The position numbers and the translations under genes are program-made. From IMG/VR virus record IMGVR_UViG_3300048091_000036, positions 1 through 22,346 of that record: 22,346 bases of DNA. One strand, 5' to 3'. A model generated the notes under the pieces. It had not been told where the DNA came from and searched no databases. It saw nothing but the letters and a program-made list of their open reading frames with translations. Source of the stretch: a virus. The stretch's first letter is position 1. Each line of letters begins with the position of its first letter. This document shows, piece by piece, positions 1-5,678 of this stretch.

Positions 1-1
1 A

Positions 2-160
2 GGCGTCACCACCACGCACATGGTCAACATGGGCGAACGTGCTGACCAGCTCAATCTTGTTCTGCGGGAGTTCACCGACTTCCTGCACAAGCTCGGCTTC
101 GATTACGTCCACGAAGTTGTCGCCTACAACGACGGCGGCTTTGAGATCCCAACAGCATGA
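2..160 (+). CDS. C-terminal end of an unknown phage protein (cut by window edge)
   Basis: An open frame enters from the left edge and runs 52 codons to a TGA at 158-160, so only the C-terminus is visible. The segment reads like a real amphipathic protein end (GERADQLNLVLREFTD, then VHEVVAYNDGGFEIPTA) and has no signal or membrane segment. Its stop overlaps the ATG of the following lipoprotein gene (ATGA), a translational-coupling arrangement used repeatedly in this genome. I do not recognise the family and the start lies outside the window. Confidence 0.6.
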   Translation, partial: GVTTTHMVNMGERADQLNLVLREFTDFLHKLGFDYVHEVVAYNDGGFEIPTA

Positions 161-537
161 AGAAGATCATCCTTCCTGTACTGGCTTTCGCCGGTACGCT
201 CGCGCTGTTTGGCTGCTCTGACGACGCACAAGTCGCTTCGCAGAACCTCCGCAAGGCTGCGGACAACTTCGAAATCCCGCGCCGCATCGTTTTCTACAAC
301 GGCGTCACGAACGACTACATCCTCGTCATTGAGGGCCTTTGCTCGCAGGAGCAGAGCGACAAGAAGTTGGCGGTCATCTGCAAGGTCGGCCCCGACACGT
401 TCAAGAAGCACTTCCTCGGCCTGTCCGACAACGTGACCTACTTCTCTGAACAGATGGACCCAGTGAAGGCCAGCGCCTCGCACTACCGCGTGACGTTCAA
501 GCCATCGACCATCATCCCATCGATCGACCTCCGTTAA
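157..537 (+). CDS. Small phage lipoprotein (predicted beta-rich, cell-surface)
   Basis: A 126-residue protein with a typical lipoprotein signal: MKK, a hydrophobic core, and a lipobox LFGC with the lipidated Cys at residue 20. Ser at +2 would favour the outer membrane of a Gram-negative host. The mature part is beta-rich (RRIVFYNGVTNDYILVIEG, ICKVGPDTFKKHFLGLSDNV, YRVTFKPSTIIP). It resembles a widespread phage lipoprotein family that, as far as I recall, public annotation labels 'beta-sandwich lipoprotein' or 'recombination directionality factor (RDF)'; the second label is doubtful for an exported protein. A role in superinfection exclusion or envelope modification is inference. The ATG overlaps the stop of the preceding gene. 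Confidence 0.8.
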   Translation: MKKIILPVLAFAGTLALFGCSDDAQVASQNLRKAADNFEIPRRIVFYNGVTNDYILVIEGLCSQEQSDKKLAVICKVGPDTFKKHFLGLSDNVTYFSEQMDPVKASASHYRVTFKPSTIIPSIDLR

Positions 538-541
538 CCCC

Positions 542-577
542 GCAGCGTTTCTACGCACCCTATCAAGGAAAGCTACA
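542..577 (+). repeat. Leader repeat copy 1 (hairpin plus ribosome-binding site)
   Basis: This intergenic segment closely matches 892-929. It starts GCAGCGTTTCTACGC, which contains GCGT-TTCT-ACGC, a 4-bp inverted repeat with a 4-base loop. It ends in AAGGAAAGCTACA, which holds the Shine-Dalgarno sequence and is identical in copy 2. It sits directly before the exported-protein gene at 580. It could be a duplicated promoter/RBS cassette or an mRNA processing site; I cannot tell which. Confidence 0.6.
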
Positions 578-579
578 CA

Positions 580-864
580 ATGAACAAGACCCTCGCATTC
601 TCCCTCTTCGCTCTCGCCCTGGCCACCATCGCTCTGGTCGTCACTACCGCAGGCTCACGCGCCGACACGGTCTATGATGCCAAGTCGTCCCCCGCTTCCA
701 TCGCAGCGGACAAGCTGACGAAGGCTGAGATCGCCACCAAGGTTTACCCGGTCGATCCGACCCCGGCCTACATGCTGACCAACTCGGTCTGCACGGGCAT
801 CAACGCTTTCGGCTGCACCAATGGTGGCGGCGCGGCAGGCGCAGCAGCGGGTAGCGGCCAGTAA
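580..864 (+). CDS. Small exported protein of unknown function
   Basis: A 94-residue protein with a clear N-terminal signal peptide: MNK, a long Leu/Ala-rich core, and a likely signal peptidase I site near SRA|DT at about residues 27-29. The mature part is about 66 residues, has two cysteines (NSVCTGINAFGCTNG) that could form a disulphide in the periplasm, and ends in a Gly/Ala-rich tail. AAGGAAAG at 565-572 is the ribosome-binding site. It follows the lipoprotein gene, so two consecutive genes encode envelope-directed products, which suggests modification of the host surface during infection. I do not recognise the family. Confidence 0.75.
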   Translation: MNKTLAFSLFALALATIALVVTTAGSRADTVYDAKSSPASIAADKLTKAEIATKVYPVDPTPAYMLTNSVCTGINAFGCTNGGGAAGAAAGSGQ

Positions 865-891
865 TCGCCCTACCACCCTCTCCCAACATCA

Positions 892-929
892 GCAGCGTTC
901 TTACGCGCCCTTCATAAAGGAAAGCTACA
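892..929 (+). repeat. Leader repeat copy 2 (hairpin plus ribosome-binding site)
   Basis: Second copy of the leader found at 542-577. GCAGCGTTCTTACGC keeps the GCGT-4 nt-ACGC inverted repeat although the loop bases differ (TCTT against TTCT), and the 13-base AAGGAAAGCTACA is identical. It immediately precedes the ATG at 929. Conservation of the arms with a changed loop hints at RNA structure. Confidence 0.6.
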
Positions 930-1372
930 TGTCTTCATTCAACCCGTTCAACGCCCCACGCAAGAAGCTGATCTCTGACTTCACCATCGGTCAGGGCGTT
1001 CGCCTCGTTGACGCAGGCGGCATGTCCGCCAAGGTCGGCGCGACCGGCGTCGTCGTCGGTAAGGACCACACCTACAACTGGCTCAGCATCAAGTGGGAAA
1101 AGAACGAACTGAGCGGCACTCAAGTCGATGGCATGTACTCTCCGGTCCACTTCGAAGATCTGCCGAACGGCGAGTACATCCTGATCCTCAAGACCGCCGC
1201 CGGTAAGTACGAACCCGCTGCCAACCCGCGCACCTACGCTACCGAAGCGCAGGCCATCGCGGTCGGTGACAGCATGGCCTCCAAGCACGGCGGCACGTTC
1301 GTTGTGTTCAAGTCGGTCGCTGCGGTTATCCCGCCGAAGACCGTCAAGAACACCGTGCAGAAGTACGGCTAA
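929..1372 (+). CDS. Unknown protein with two compact beta-rich modules
   Basis: A 147-residue protein starting at the ATG that follows AAGGAAAGCTAC; the frame is open further upstream, but that part overlaps the preceding gene and has no ribosome-binding site. Residues about 20-85 look like a small SH3/KOW-type barrel (VRLVDAGGMSAKVGATGVVV, WLSIKWEKNELSGTQVDGMY). Residues about 90-135 form a second alpha/beta unit (YILILKTAAGKYEPAANPRTY, then a helix and FVVFKSVAAVIPP). It has no signal peptide and no catalytic motif that I can name. It is the last gene before the noncoding/tRNA stretch. Function unknown. Confidence 0.75.
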   Translation: MSSFNPFNAPRKKLISDFTIGQGVRLVDAGGMSAKVGATGVVVGKDHTYNWLSIKWEKNELSGTQVDGMYSPVHFEDLPNGEYILILKTAAGKYEPAANPRTYATEAQAIAVGDSMASKHGGTFVVFKSVAAVIPPKTVKNTVQKYG

Positions 1373-1380
1373 CTAACAAA

Positions 1381-1556
1381 GCGGTGCCCGCCGATTGCAG
1401 ACGGGTAAAGGTGGGAGCAGTCCCGCCGCCGCATCAGCCATCTGATGGGCGCTCATCACAGCATTCGCGTTAGTTAACACGCGATAGGCTGGGTGCGGCA
1501 GAGCCATCAGCCAAACGTCAGGTAGGCGTGACAAGACGGGAGAGACCGTCCCTAGT
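1381..1556 (+). ncRNA. Candidate structured noncoding RNA or leader upstream of tRNA-Asn
   Basis: Between the stop at 1372 and the tRNA there are about 190 bases with no plausible gene but many short perfect hairpins: CCCG/CGGG (1387-1390 with 1402-1405), GGTGGGA/TCCCGCC with loop GCAG (1410-1427), CATCAG/CTGATG with loop CCAT (1432-1447), CGCGT/ACGCG (1466-1483), GTCA/TGAC (1517-1532) and GACGG/CCGTC (1535-1550). A longer pairing of GCGGTG at 1381-1386 with CGCCGC at 1426-1431 could close a three-way junction. CATCAGCCA occurs twice (1432-1440 and 1505-1513). I do not recognise a known RNA family, and no T-tract follows any hairpin. Confidence 0.4.
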
Positions 1557-1561
1557 TTCAT

Positions 1562-1637
1562 TGGGTTGTAGCTCAGTCGGTAGAGCAGCGCACTGTTAAT
1601 GCGCGTGTCGATGGTTCGAACCCATCCTTCCCAGCCA
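1562..1637 (+). tRNA. tRNA-Asn (anticodon GUU)
   Basis: A complete 76-nt cloverleaf. Acceptor strand TGGGTTG (1562-1568); D arm GCTC/GAGC; anticodon arm GCGCA-CTGTTAA-TGCGC, which is perfectly paired and has anticodon GTT; a five-base variable loop; T arm GATGG-TTCGAAC-CCATC; acceptor 3' strand CTTCCCA; discriminator G; and an encoded CCA ending at 1637. Discriminator G and GTT fit tRNA-Asn. The acceptor stem has two adjacent T-T mismatches (positions 5-68 and 6-67), which is unusual. It is probably a translation supplement for phage genes. A tRNA-derived attachment site is possible in principle, but no integrase is visible. Confidence 0.9.
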
Positions 1638-1660
1638 ATTTCACACCCATGGAGACGCTA

Positions 1661-1852
1661 ATGTTTGGTGCCTTAGCACTACCGCCGCCACCACCTCCAG
1701 ACTATGCGATGTTGGCGGCAGCGGATCGTCAAGAGTTCATCCGCTCCTACGTCCTCTCGACCGTCAAAGGTCAGGGCGGACTGACGCGGACCCAACTCCA
1801 GATCATCCGCGATAACGCGAGCGACATGTACGACATCATGTACGGACGCTGA
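1661..1852 (+). CDS. Small proline-run protein of unknown function
   Basis: A 63-residue protein. Two in-frame ATGs exist, at 1649 and 1661. I chose 1661 because GGAGA at 1651-1655 is correctly placed for it, whereas the first ATG has no ribosome-binding site. The N-terminus is MFGALAL followed by six prolines; the rest is helical and charged (LAAADRQEFIRSYVLSTVKG, LTRTQLQIIRDNASDMYDIM). Its stop overlaps the primase-helicase ATG (TGATGG), which indicates coupling. Family unknown. Confidence 0.6.
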   Translation: MFGALALPPPPPPDYAMLAAADRQEFIRSYVLSTVKGQGGLTRTQLQIIRDNASDMYDIMYGR

Positions 1853-3504
1853 TGGCTGAAAGTCACGTTGTCGGGACTGAACCGTGTCCCGCCTGTGGCT
1901 CTCGCGACAATCTCAAACGATACAGCGACGGCCACGCCCACTGCTTCGGCATGGGCTGCACATACAGGGAAAAAGGAGATGGCACTTCGTCGAAATCCAA
2001 TAGCAATGTCTCTTCGTTCGCCGCACCTGGCACCGAAGAGAATACCAAACAAGAAGGCGTACTCACGCCCCAAGGCGAAATCTCAGCAATACCAGATCGC
2101 AAGATCAGAGAGGACACCTGTCAGCACTTCGGCTACCGCCTAACTGACAAGGGCAATCAGGTCGCGTACTTCTACGACACTCATCGACGCATCATCGCTG
2201 GCAAAGTCCGCATGGCGAAGCTCGATGAGAACGGCAAAAAACGGTTCAAGTGGATCGGTGAGCCAAAGAAGACCGGGCTATACGGCCAGTGGCTGTGGCC
2301 CACCAAAGGCAAGATGATTGTCTGCACCGAAGGCGAACTCGATTGCCTTTCAGTCAGTCAGTTACAGGGCAACAAGTGGCCGTGTGTCTCCATCACCAAC
2401 GGCGCACAAGGCGCAGCCAAGCAGATCAAAGAGAACCTTGAGTTCCTGTCTGGCTACGACACCGTCGTCTTCATGTTCGACATGGACGAGCCGGGTCAGA
2501 TGGCAGCGAGCGAATGCGCTGAACTGCTTCCACCCGGCAAGGCCAAGATCGCCTCTCTCCCTCTCAAGGACGCCAACGAGTGTCTGATGCAGGGCAAGGG
2601 CGAGGACGTGATCCGCGCCATGTGGAATGCCAAGACGTTCCGCCCCGACGGCATCATCTCAGGCGAAGACCTGTGGGATGATATCATCAACGATAACAGC
2701 GCGGACAGCGTACCCTACCCATGGTCGGGCCTCAACGCGAAGACGCACGGTAACCGCACATCCGAACTGGTCACATGGACCGCAGGAAGCGGCATCGGTA
2801 AGTCCGCGATCATCCGTGAGGTAGCGAAGCACATCCTCGACTACGATCCCGCCAACAAGGTCGGCATGATCATGCTGGAGGAAGCCACGCGCCACACCGC
2901 GCTGGCAATGATGGGGCTGCATCTCAACAAGCGTCTGCATATCTCCCGCGAGGGGGTGACTGACGCAGAGCTAAAGCAAGCCTTCGACGCAACAGTCGGC
3001 TCAGGCCGTGTCTATCTCTACGACCACTTCGGCTCGACGGAGGTTGACAGATTGATCAGCCGCGTTCGCCATATGGCTCGCGGCCTCGACTGCAAGTACA
3101 TCTTCCTCGACCACCTGAGCATTGTCGTGAGCGCGATGAGCGAAGACGGCGACGAGCGTAAGTTGATCGATAGATGTATGACCCTGCTTCGCACACTTGT
3201 GCAGGAGACGGGCATCAGCCTGAACATCGTAAGCCACCTCAAGCGTCCTGAAGGGCGCGGCCATGAGGAAGGCGCACATACGTCACTCAGCCAGCTACGC
3301 GGTTCTGCCGCCATCGCACAACTGAGCGACATCGTGATCGGCCTTGAGCGTAACCAGCAAGGCGATAATCCGAACGAGACCTTCATTCGCGTTTTGAAGA
3401 ATAGGTTCTCGGGAGAAACCGGCCCAGCCGGATCATTGTTCTACGACGTTGAAACCGGACGGCTAACCGAAGTGGAAGCCGTGAAAGAAAATGGAGAGTT
3501 CTAA
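1852..3504 (+). CDS. DNA primase/helicase (T7 gp4-like)
   Basis: A 550-residue bifunctional replication protein, close to the 566 residues of T7 gp4. The N-terminal zinc-binding domain has C12, C15, C31 and C36 (PCPACG, HCFGMGC). The TOPRIM primase core has the catalytic Glu in CTEGELD (E160) and the DxD in FMFDMDEPG (D210, D212). The C-terminal RecA-like DnaB-type helicase has Walker A AGSGIGKS (311-318), a Glu-rich MLEEATRHTA motif at about 341, Walker B IFLDHLS (D420), SHLKRPEG at 461, and QLRGSAAIAQLSD at about 481 near the expected arginine finger. It unwinds the fork and makes primers for the family A polymerase encoded downstream. The stop overlaps the next ATG (TAATG). Confidence 0.96.
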   Translation: MAESHVVGTEPCPACGSRDNLKRYSDGHAHCFGMGCTYREKGDGTSSKSNSNVSSFAAPGTEENTKQEGVLTPQGEISAIPDRKIREDTCQHFGYRLTDKGNQVAYFYDTHRRIIAGKVRMAKLDENGKKRFKWIGEPKKTGLYGQWLWPTKGKMIVCTEGELDCLSVSQLQGNKWPCVSITNGAQGAAKQIKENLEFLSGYDTVVFMFDMDEPGQMAASECAELLPPGKAKIASLPLKDANECLMQGKGEDVIRAMWNAKTFRPDGIISGEDLWDDIINDNSADSVPYPWSGLNAKTHGNRTSELVTWTAGSGIGKSAIIREVAKHILDYDPANKVGMIMLEEATRHTALAMMGLHLNKRLHISREGVTDAELKQAFDATVGSGRVYLYDHFGSTEVDRLISRVRHMARGLDCKYIFLDHLSIVVSAMSEDGDERKLIDRCMTLLRTLVQETGISLNIVSHLKRPEGRGHEEGAHTSLSQLRGSAAIAQLSDIVIGLERNQQGDNPNETFIRVLKNRFSGETGPAGSLFYDVETGRLTEVEAVKENGEF

Positions 3505-3749
3505 TGAACGACGGTCTCGCCCACATGCTCAACCTCGATGCCGCCGACTTCTCCCCTATCTTTCAAGGGGACAAGACGGCGCTCATCCACGACGACACCC
3601 CAACTGCCCCGTTTGAAGCTGGGCAGTTCATCGAACTACGCGAAGGCACCTCGACCGGAGCAACCGGCCGGGTCTGCGAAGTTGAAGTCACCCACGTCGC
3701 CCCGCTGTTCAGCCGCGCCAAGCTGCTGTCCATAACCCTCGTATCCTAA
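3504..3749 (+). CDS. DUF3850/ASCH-like small protein
   Basis: An 81-residue protein coupled to the primase-helicase by TAATG. The pattern of a short N-terminal strand and FQGDKTALI, then FEAGQFIELREG, then TGRVCEVEVTHVAP, then LLSITLV matches my memory of the DUF3850/ASCH (PUA-like) beta-barrel found in many phages, where 'G-K-x-x-E-R', 'vGD-x-x-x-L-r-E' and 'TGR...V-T-h-V' are the conserved blocks. ASCH domains are thought to bind RNA or modified nucleosides. The role in this phage is unknown, and the assignment rests on motif pattern only. Confidence 0.65.
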   Translation: MNDGLAHMLNLDAADFSPIFQGDKTALIHDDTPTAPFEAGQFIELREGTSTGATGRVCEVEVTHVAPLFSRAKLLSITLVS

Positions 3750-3764
3750 CGCTCTGTTTTCAGA

Positions 3765-3783
3765 CCGTTACACAAGCGCAAAC
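3765..3783 (+). promoter_or_regulatory. Intergenic motif CCGTTAC..., copy 1
   Basis: CCGTTACACAAGCGCAAAC lies in the 60-bp gap after the DUF3850-like gene. It aligns with CCGTTACGCAACCGTAACC at 13867 and with CGTTACGCTACCGTAA at 7441; the shared core is CGTTACRCWASCGYAA. The inverted repeat seen in the other two copies is degraded here. It is a candidate phage promoter or regulatory site. Upstream, TCTG-TTTT-CAGA at 3753-3764 forms a tiny hairpin. Confidence 0.3.
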
Positions 3784-3809
3784 ATCACACATCAGAAAGC
3801 GAACTACAC

Positions 3810-4052
3810 ATGGCCAAGCAGACCCAAGCTGAAAAGATCCTGAACCACATCCTCGTTCACGGCTCGATCACCCAGCGTGAAGCGTACATCGACTACTCGA
3901 TCCAGTCGTTCCATCGTCGCCTGACCGACATCAAGGACAGCGGCTACGAGCTGGTCGGCGTCAGCAAGCATCACCCGACCACGGGACAGGTCTACTCGCG
4001 TTACTACCTGCGAGGGACAGAACCGAAGAGCAACCCGCAGCTCAATGGCTAA
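3810..4052 (+). CDS. Winged-helix DNA-binding protein (HTH_39-like)
   Basis: An 80-residue protein whose residues about 6-65 fit a winged helix: a helix QAEKILNHILVHG, then SITQREAYIDY, the recognition helix SIQSFHRRLTDIKDSGYEL, and a wing VGVSKHHPTTGQVYSRYYL. This resembles the small HTH_39-type (PF14090) regulators found in phages and prophages. It is the first gene after a 60-bp gap holding a repeated motif, so it may head a transcription unit. The leader GAAAGCGAACTACACATG partly matches the leaders before 580 and 929. It overlaps the next gene by 8 bp. Target unknown. Confidence 0.75.
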   Translation: MAKQTQAEKILNHILVHGSITQREAYIDYSIQSFHRRLTDIKDSGYELVGVSKHHPTTGQVYSRYYLRGTEPKSNPQLNG

Positions 4053-4302
4053 GGCCGTGAAGAAACAGGTGGAGGCGGCGGGAGCCGCTTCTACCATCAC
4101 CGGAACGAAGGCCGACCTCGTCATCCTCGACGACGTGCCTAACTGCCTCAACTGCATGTACTCAGGTCCGCTGGACGTGAACCGCTTCATGCGCTGCGAC
4201 ATTCCGCTTCCTCCCTTCCTCCGACGCTCTGACCGCCCACAGGACTATCTAGTCCGTGCCGACAGCGTCTGTGCTTTGCACCAGCGATTGGACTTCCTAT
4301 GA
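4045..4302 (+). CDS. Small Cys-containing protein, possibly zinc-binding
   Basis: An 85-residue protein starting 8 bp inside the preceding gene. The N-terminal 25 residues are basic and low complexity (MAKAVKKQVEAAG). The remainder has CLNCMYSG at about 46-53, then MRCDIP and later SVCALH; these four cysteines and the histidine could form a single zinc site. I do not recognise the family. Its TGA overlaps the ATG of the following membrane protein. Confidence 0.65.
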   Translation: MAKAVKKQVEAAGAASTITGTKADLVILDDVPNCLNCMYSGPLDVNRFMRCDIPLPPFLRRSDRPQDYLVRADSVCALHQRLDFL

Positions 4303-4475
4303 CCATCACTCCCAAGCAAGTCGAAAACACTCAGACCGTCGTGACCGGCGCTCGCTCCGTGATCCCGTTCACAGGTGGCCTGCTCTTCGTCATCTATGCG
4401 TTCTTCTGGCCCGTCCAGTACGGCGCATGGCTCGGCTCCATCGTCGCATCCTTCCGCGCAGCGGCGGGGTTCTGA
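4299..4475 (+). CDS. Small one-span membrane protein (58 aa)
   Basis: Reads MTITPKQVENTQ..., with one hydrophobic segment of about 23 residues (FTGGLLFVIYAFFWPV through AWLGSIVASF) and a short basic C-terminus. The start overlaps the previous stop (ATGA) and the stop is followed two bases later by the next ATG, so it fits tightly into the gene string, which supports it being real. A small phage membrane protein could be a holin-like or membrane-targeting factor, but its position among replication-side genes does not favour a lysis role. Function unknown. Confidence 0.6.
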   Translation: MTITPKQVENTQTVVTGARSVIPFTGGLLFVIYAFFWPVQYGAWLGSIVASFRAAAGF

Positions 4476-4476
4476 C

Positions 4477-4845
4477 ATGCAGGCTGATCAGTGGGACGAA
4501 GCCCTCCGGGGCAAGAAGATGTCCAGCACCACGGGCGACGTGATCTTCAAGTACCAAATGCCGGTGCTTGAGCAGTTCACGATGAAGCTCCCGGCTGGCG
4601 CTCGCATCCTGCGTGTCGCTGATCAAGGCGGCATGTTCTGGCTATGGGCGCTGATCAACACCGACCAGCCAGACGAAGAACGACGCTTCCGCGCTTTCAA
4701 GTGCGGCGGGTCAATCCCCATCGAAACCGCTCACCTCCGCTACATCGGCTTCTGTGCCGTTCATGTCCAGCAGGAGCTAGGCCTCTACATATTCGAGGAA
4801 GAGAAGACATGGATGGACGTTACGGAACTGCTCCTAAAGATCTAG
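4477..4845 (+). CDS. DUF7352-like protein
   Basis: A 122-residue protein starting at the ATG just after the membrane-protein stop; the frame is open upstream, but that part overlaps two genes. The core reads VIFKYQMPVLEQFTMKLPAGARILRV, then MFWLWALINTDQPDEERRFRAF, then HLRYIGFCAV and LGLYIFEE. This is the layout I associate with DUF7352: 'IwKYeip....f.l.lP.gA.iL.v' followed by 'lWalvd' and 'RrFr...TG..'. The function of that family is unknown. The last 37 bp overlap the next gene in another frame. Confidence 0.75.
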   Translation: MQADQWDEALRGKKMSSTTGDVIFKYQMPVLEQFTMKLPAGARILRVADQGGMFWLWALINTDQPDEERRFRAFKCGGSIPIETAHLRYIGFCAVHVQQELGLYIFEEEKTWMDVTELLLKI

Positions 4846-5438
4846 GGCTGATCGACCTCAAGCCGACCGAGATGATGTTCTGGCTCTATCTGCCTATCAA
4901 GCTCCCCGGTCGGGTTGCTGAAGAGCTACCGAAGAACCTGATGCAGTTTAGCCCAATCATCGACGCGGCCTACGACGATCTCGGCGACGAGCGTTGGTAC
5001 TTCAGCTACGTCTACCTCACCGTCAAGACCCTGCATGTTTCGAAGGATAGCCCCGGCAATCGCCCTGGCTGGCATTCGGACGGCTACATGACGGACGACC
5101 TGAACTACATCTGGTCCGACAAGAACCCGACAGAGTTCTGGGTGCCGAAGGAGCTTCGCAACTTCACGCCGGACCACAAGGTGGCCCTGCATGAGATGGG
5201 CTTCAACGCTGAAGAGAGCCGCATCACCACCTACCCCACCAAGCATCTGCTCCGCTTGGACGAGACGGTCATTCACCGTGTCGCTCCCAACGTCGAGGCC
5301 GGTGTCCGCACGTTCGTGAAGGTCTCCATCTCGGACAAGCCCTACGACCTCATAGGCAACTCGATCAATCACGAGCTGCTGACAGGCTTCACCTACTCGC
5401 CCCGCTCCTGCGAGCGCAACCACCCATCATCCAACTGA
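4809..5438 (+). CDS. Probable Fe(II)/2-oxoglutarate-dependent oxygenase-like protein
   Basis: A 209-residue protein. I start it at the ATG preceded by GAGGAAGAG, which gives a 37-bp overlap with the DUF7352 gene. Residues 88-91 read WHSD (H89, D91), and 65 residues later IHRVAP gives H156, with R167 in GVRTFVKVSIS. This His-x-Asp...His...Arg spacing is the iron and 2-oxoglutarate binding pattern of the double-stranded beta-helix oxygenases; R at H+11 is the usual distance. The N-terminal part, FWLYLPIKLPG to WYFSYVYLTVKTLHV, could supply the first strands. The substrate is unknown: nucleobase, protein or small molecule are all possible. The oxygenase call rests on motif geometry, not on homology that I could verify. 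Confidence 0.7.
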   Translation: MDGRYGTAPKDLGLIDLKPTEMMFWLYLPIKLPGRVAEELPKNLMQFSPIIDAAYDDLGDERWYFSYVYLTVKTLHVSKDSPGNRPGWHSDGYMTDDLNYIWSDKNPTEFWVPKELRNFTPDHKVALHEMGFNAEESRITTYPTKHLLRLDETVIHRVAPNVEAGVRTFVKVSISDKPYDLIGNSINHELLTGFTYSPRSCERNHPSSN

Positions 5439-5464
5439 TCCCCAGTTCACCAAAAGGAAAACCG

Positions 5465-5668
5465 ATGTTTCGCAAGAACACCGACGCAATCATTGCGCCC
5501 CTGAACAAGATCCTCCGCGACCTCGACGCCAACGCCAAACGCCTGTTCAGCGATGCCGCCGACAAGCGAGCCAACGCAGCCATCCTGTCCGCAGGGGCTG
5601 TGGCCGACGAGCAGGACGCCGAACGCGCCCTCCGCATTGCCGAAAAGGTAGCAGGCATCATCGACTAA
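5465..5668 (+). CDS. Small helical phage protein
   Basis: A 67-residue protein with AAGGAAAA directly upstream. It is almost entirely helical and Ala/Asp/Lys-rich (IIAPLNKILRDLDANAKRLF, DEQDAERALRIAEKVAGIID), suggesting a coiled coil. Similar short 'FRKN...' helical proteins are common in phage genomes just before replication or structural genes, without known function. Its TAA forms part of TAAGGAG, the ribosome-binding site of the DNA polymerase, so the two are probably co-translated. Confidence 0.65.
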   Translation: MFRKNTDAIIAPLNKILRDLDANAKRLFSDAADKRANAAILSAGAVADEQDAERALRIAEKVAGIID

Positions 5669-5678
5669 GGAGAACCCA

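Noticed and set aside
821-928. Upstream extension of the gene at 929
   Set aside because: The extra residues overlap the preceding exported-protein gene, are Arg/Gln/Ser-rich shadow sequence, and lack a ribosome-binding site; the ATG at 929 has an excellent one.
1381-1440. Cobalamin or other known riboswitch
   Set aside because: A few blocks look riboswitch-like (GGTG, CCCGCCGCC), but the conserved cores of the families I know are absent and the downstream feature is a tRNA, not a metabolic gene.
1373-1561. 62-codon minus-strand frame in the noncoding stretch
   Set aside because: No ribosome-binding site or family resemblance, opposite to all other genes, and the stretch is better explained by hairpin structure. 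I kept it only as noncoding.
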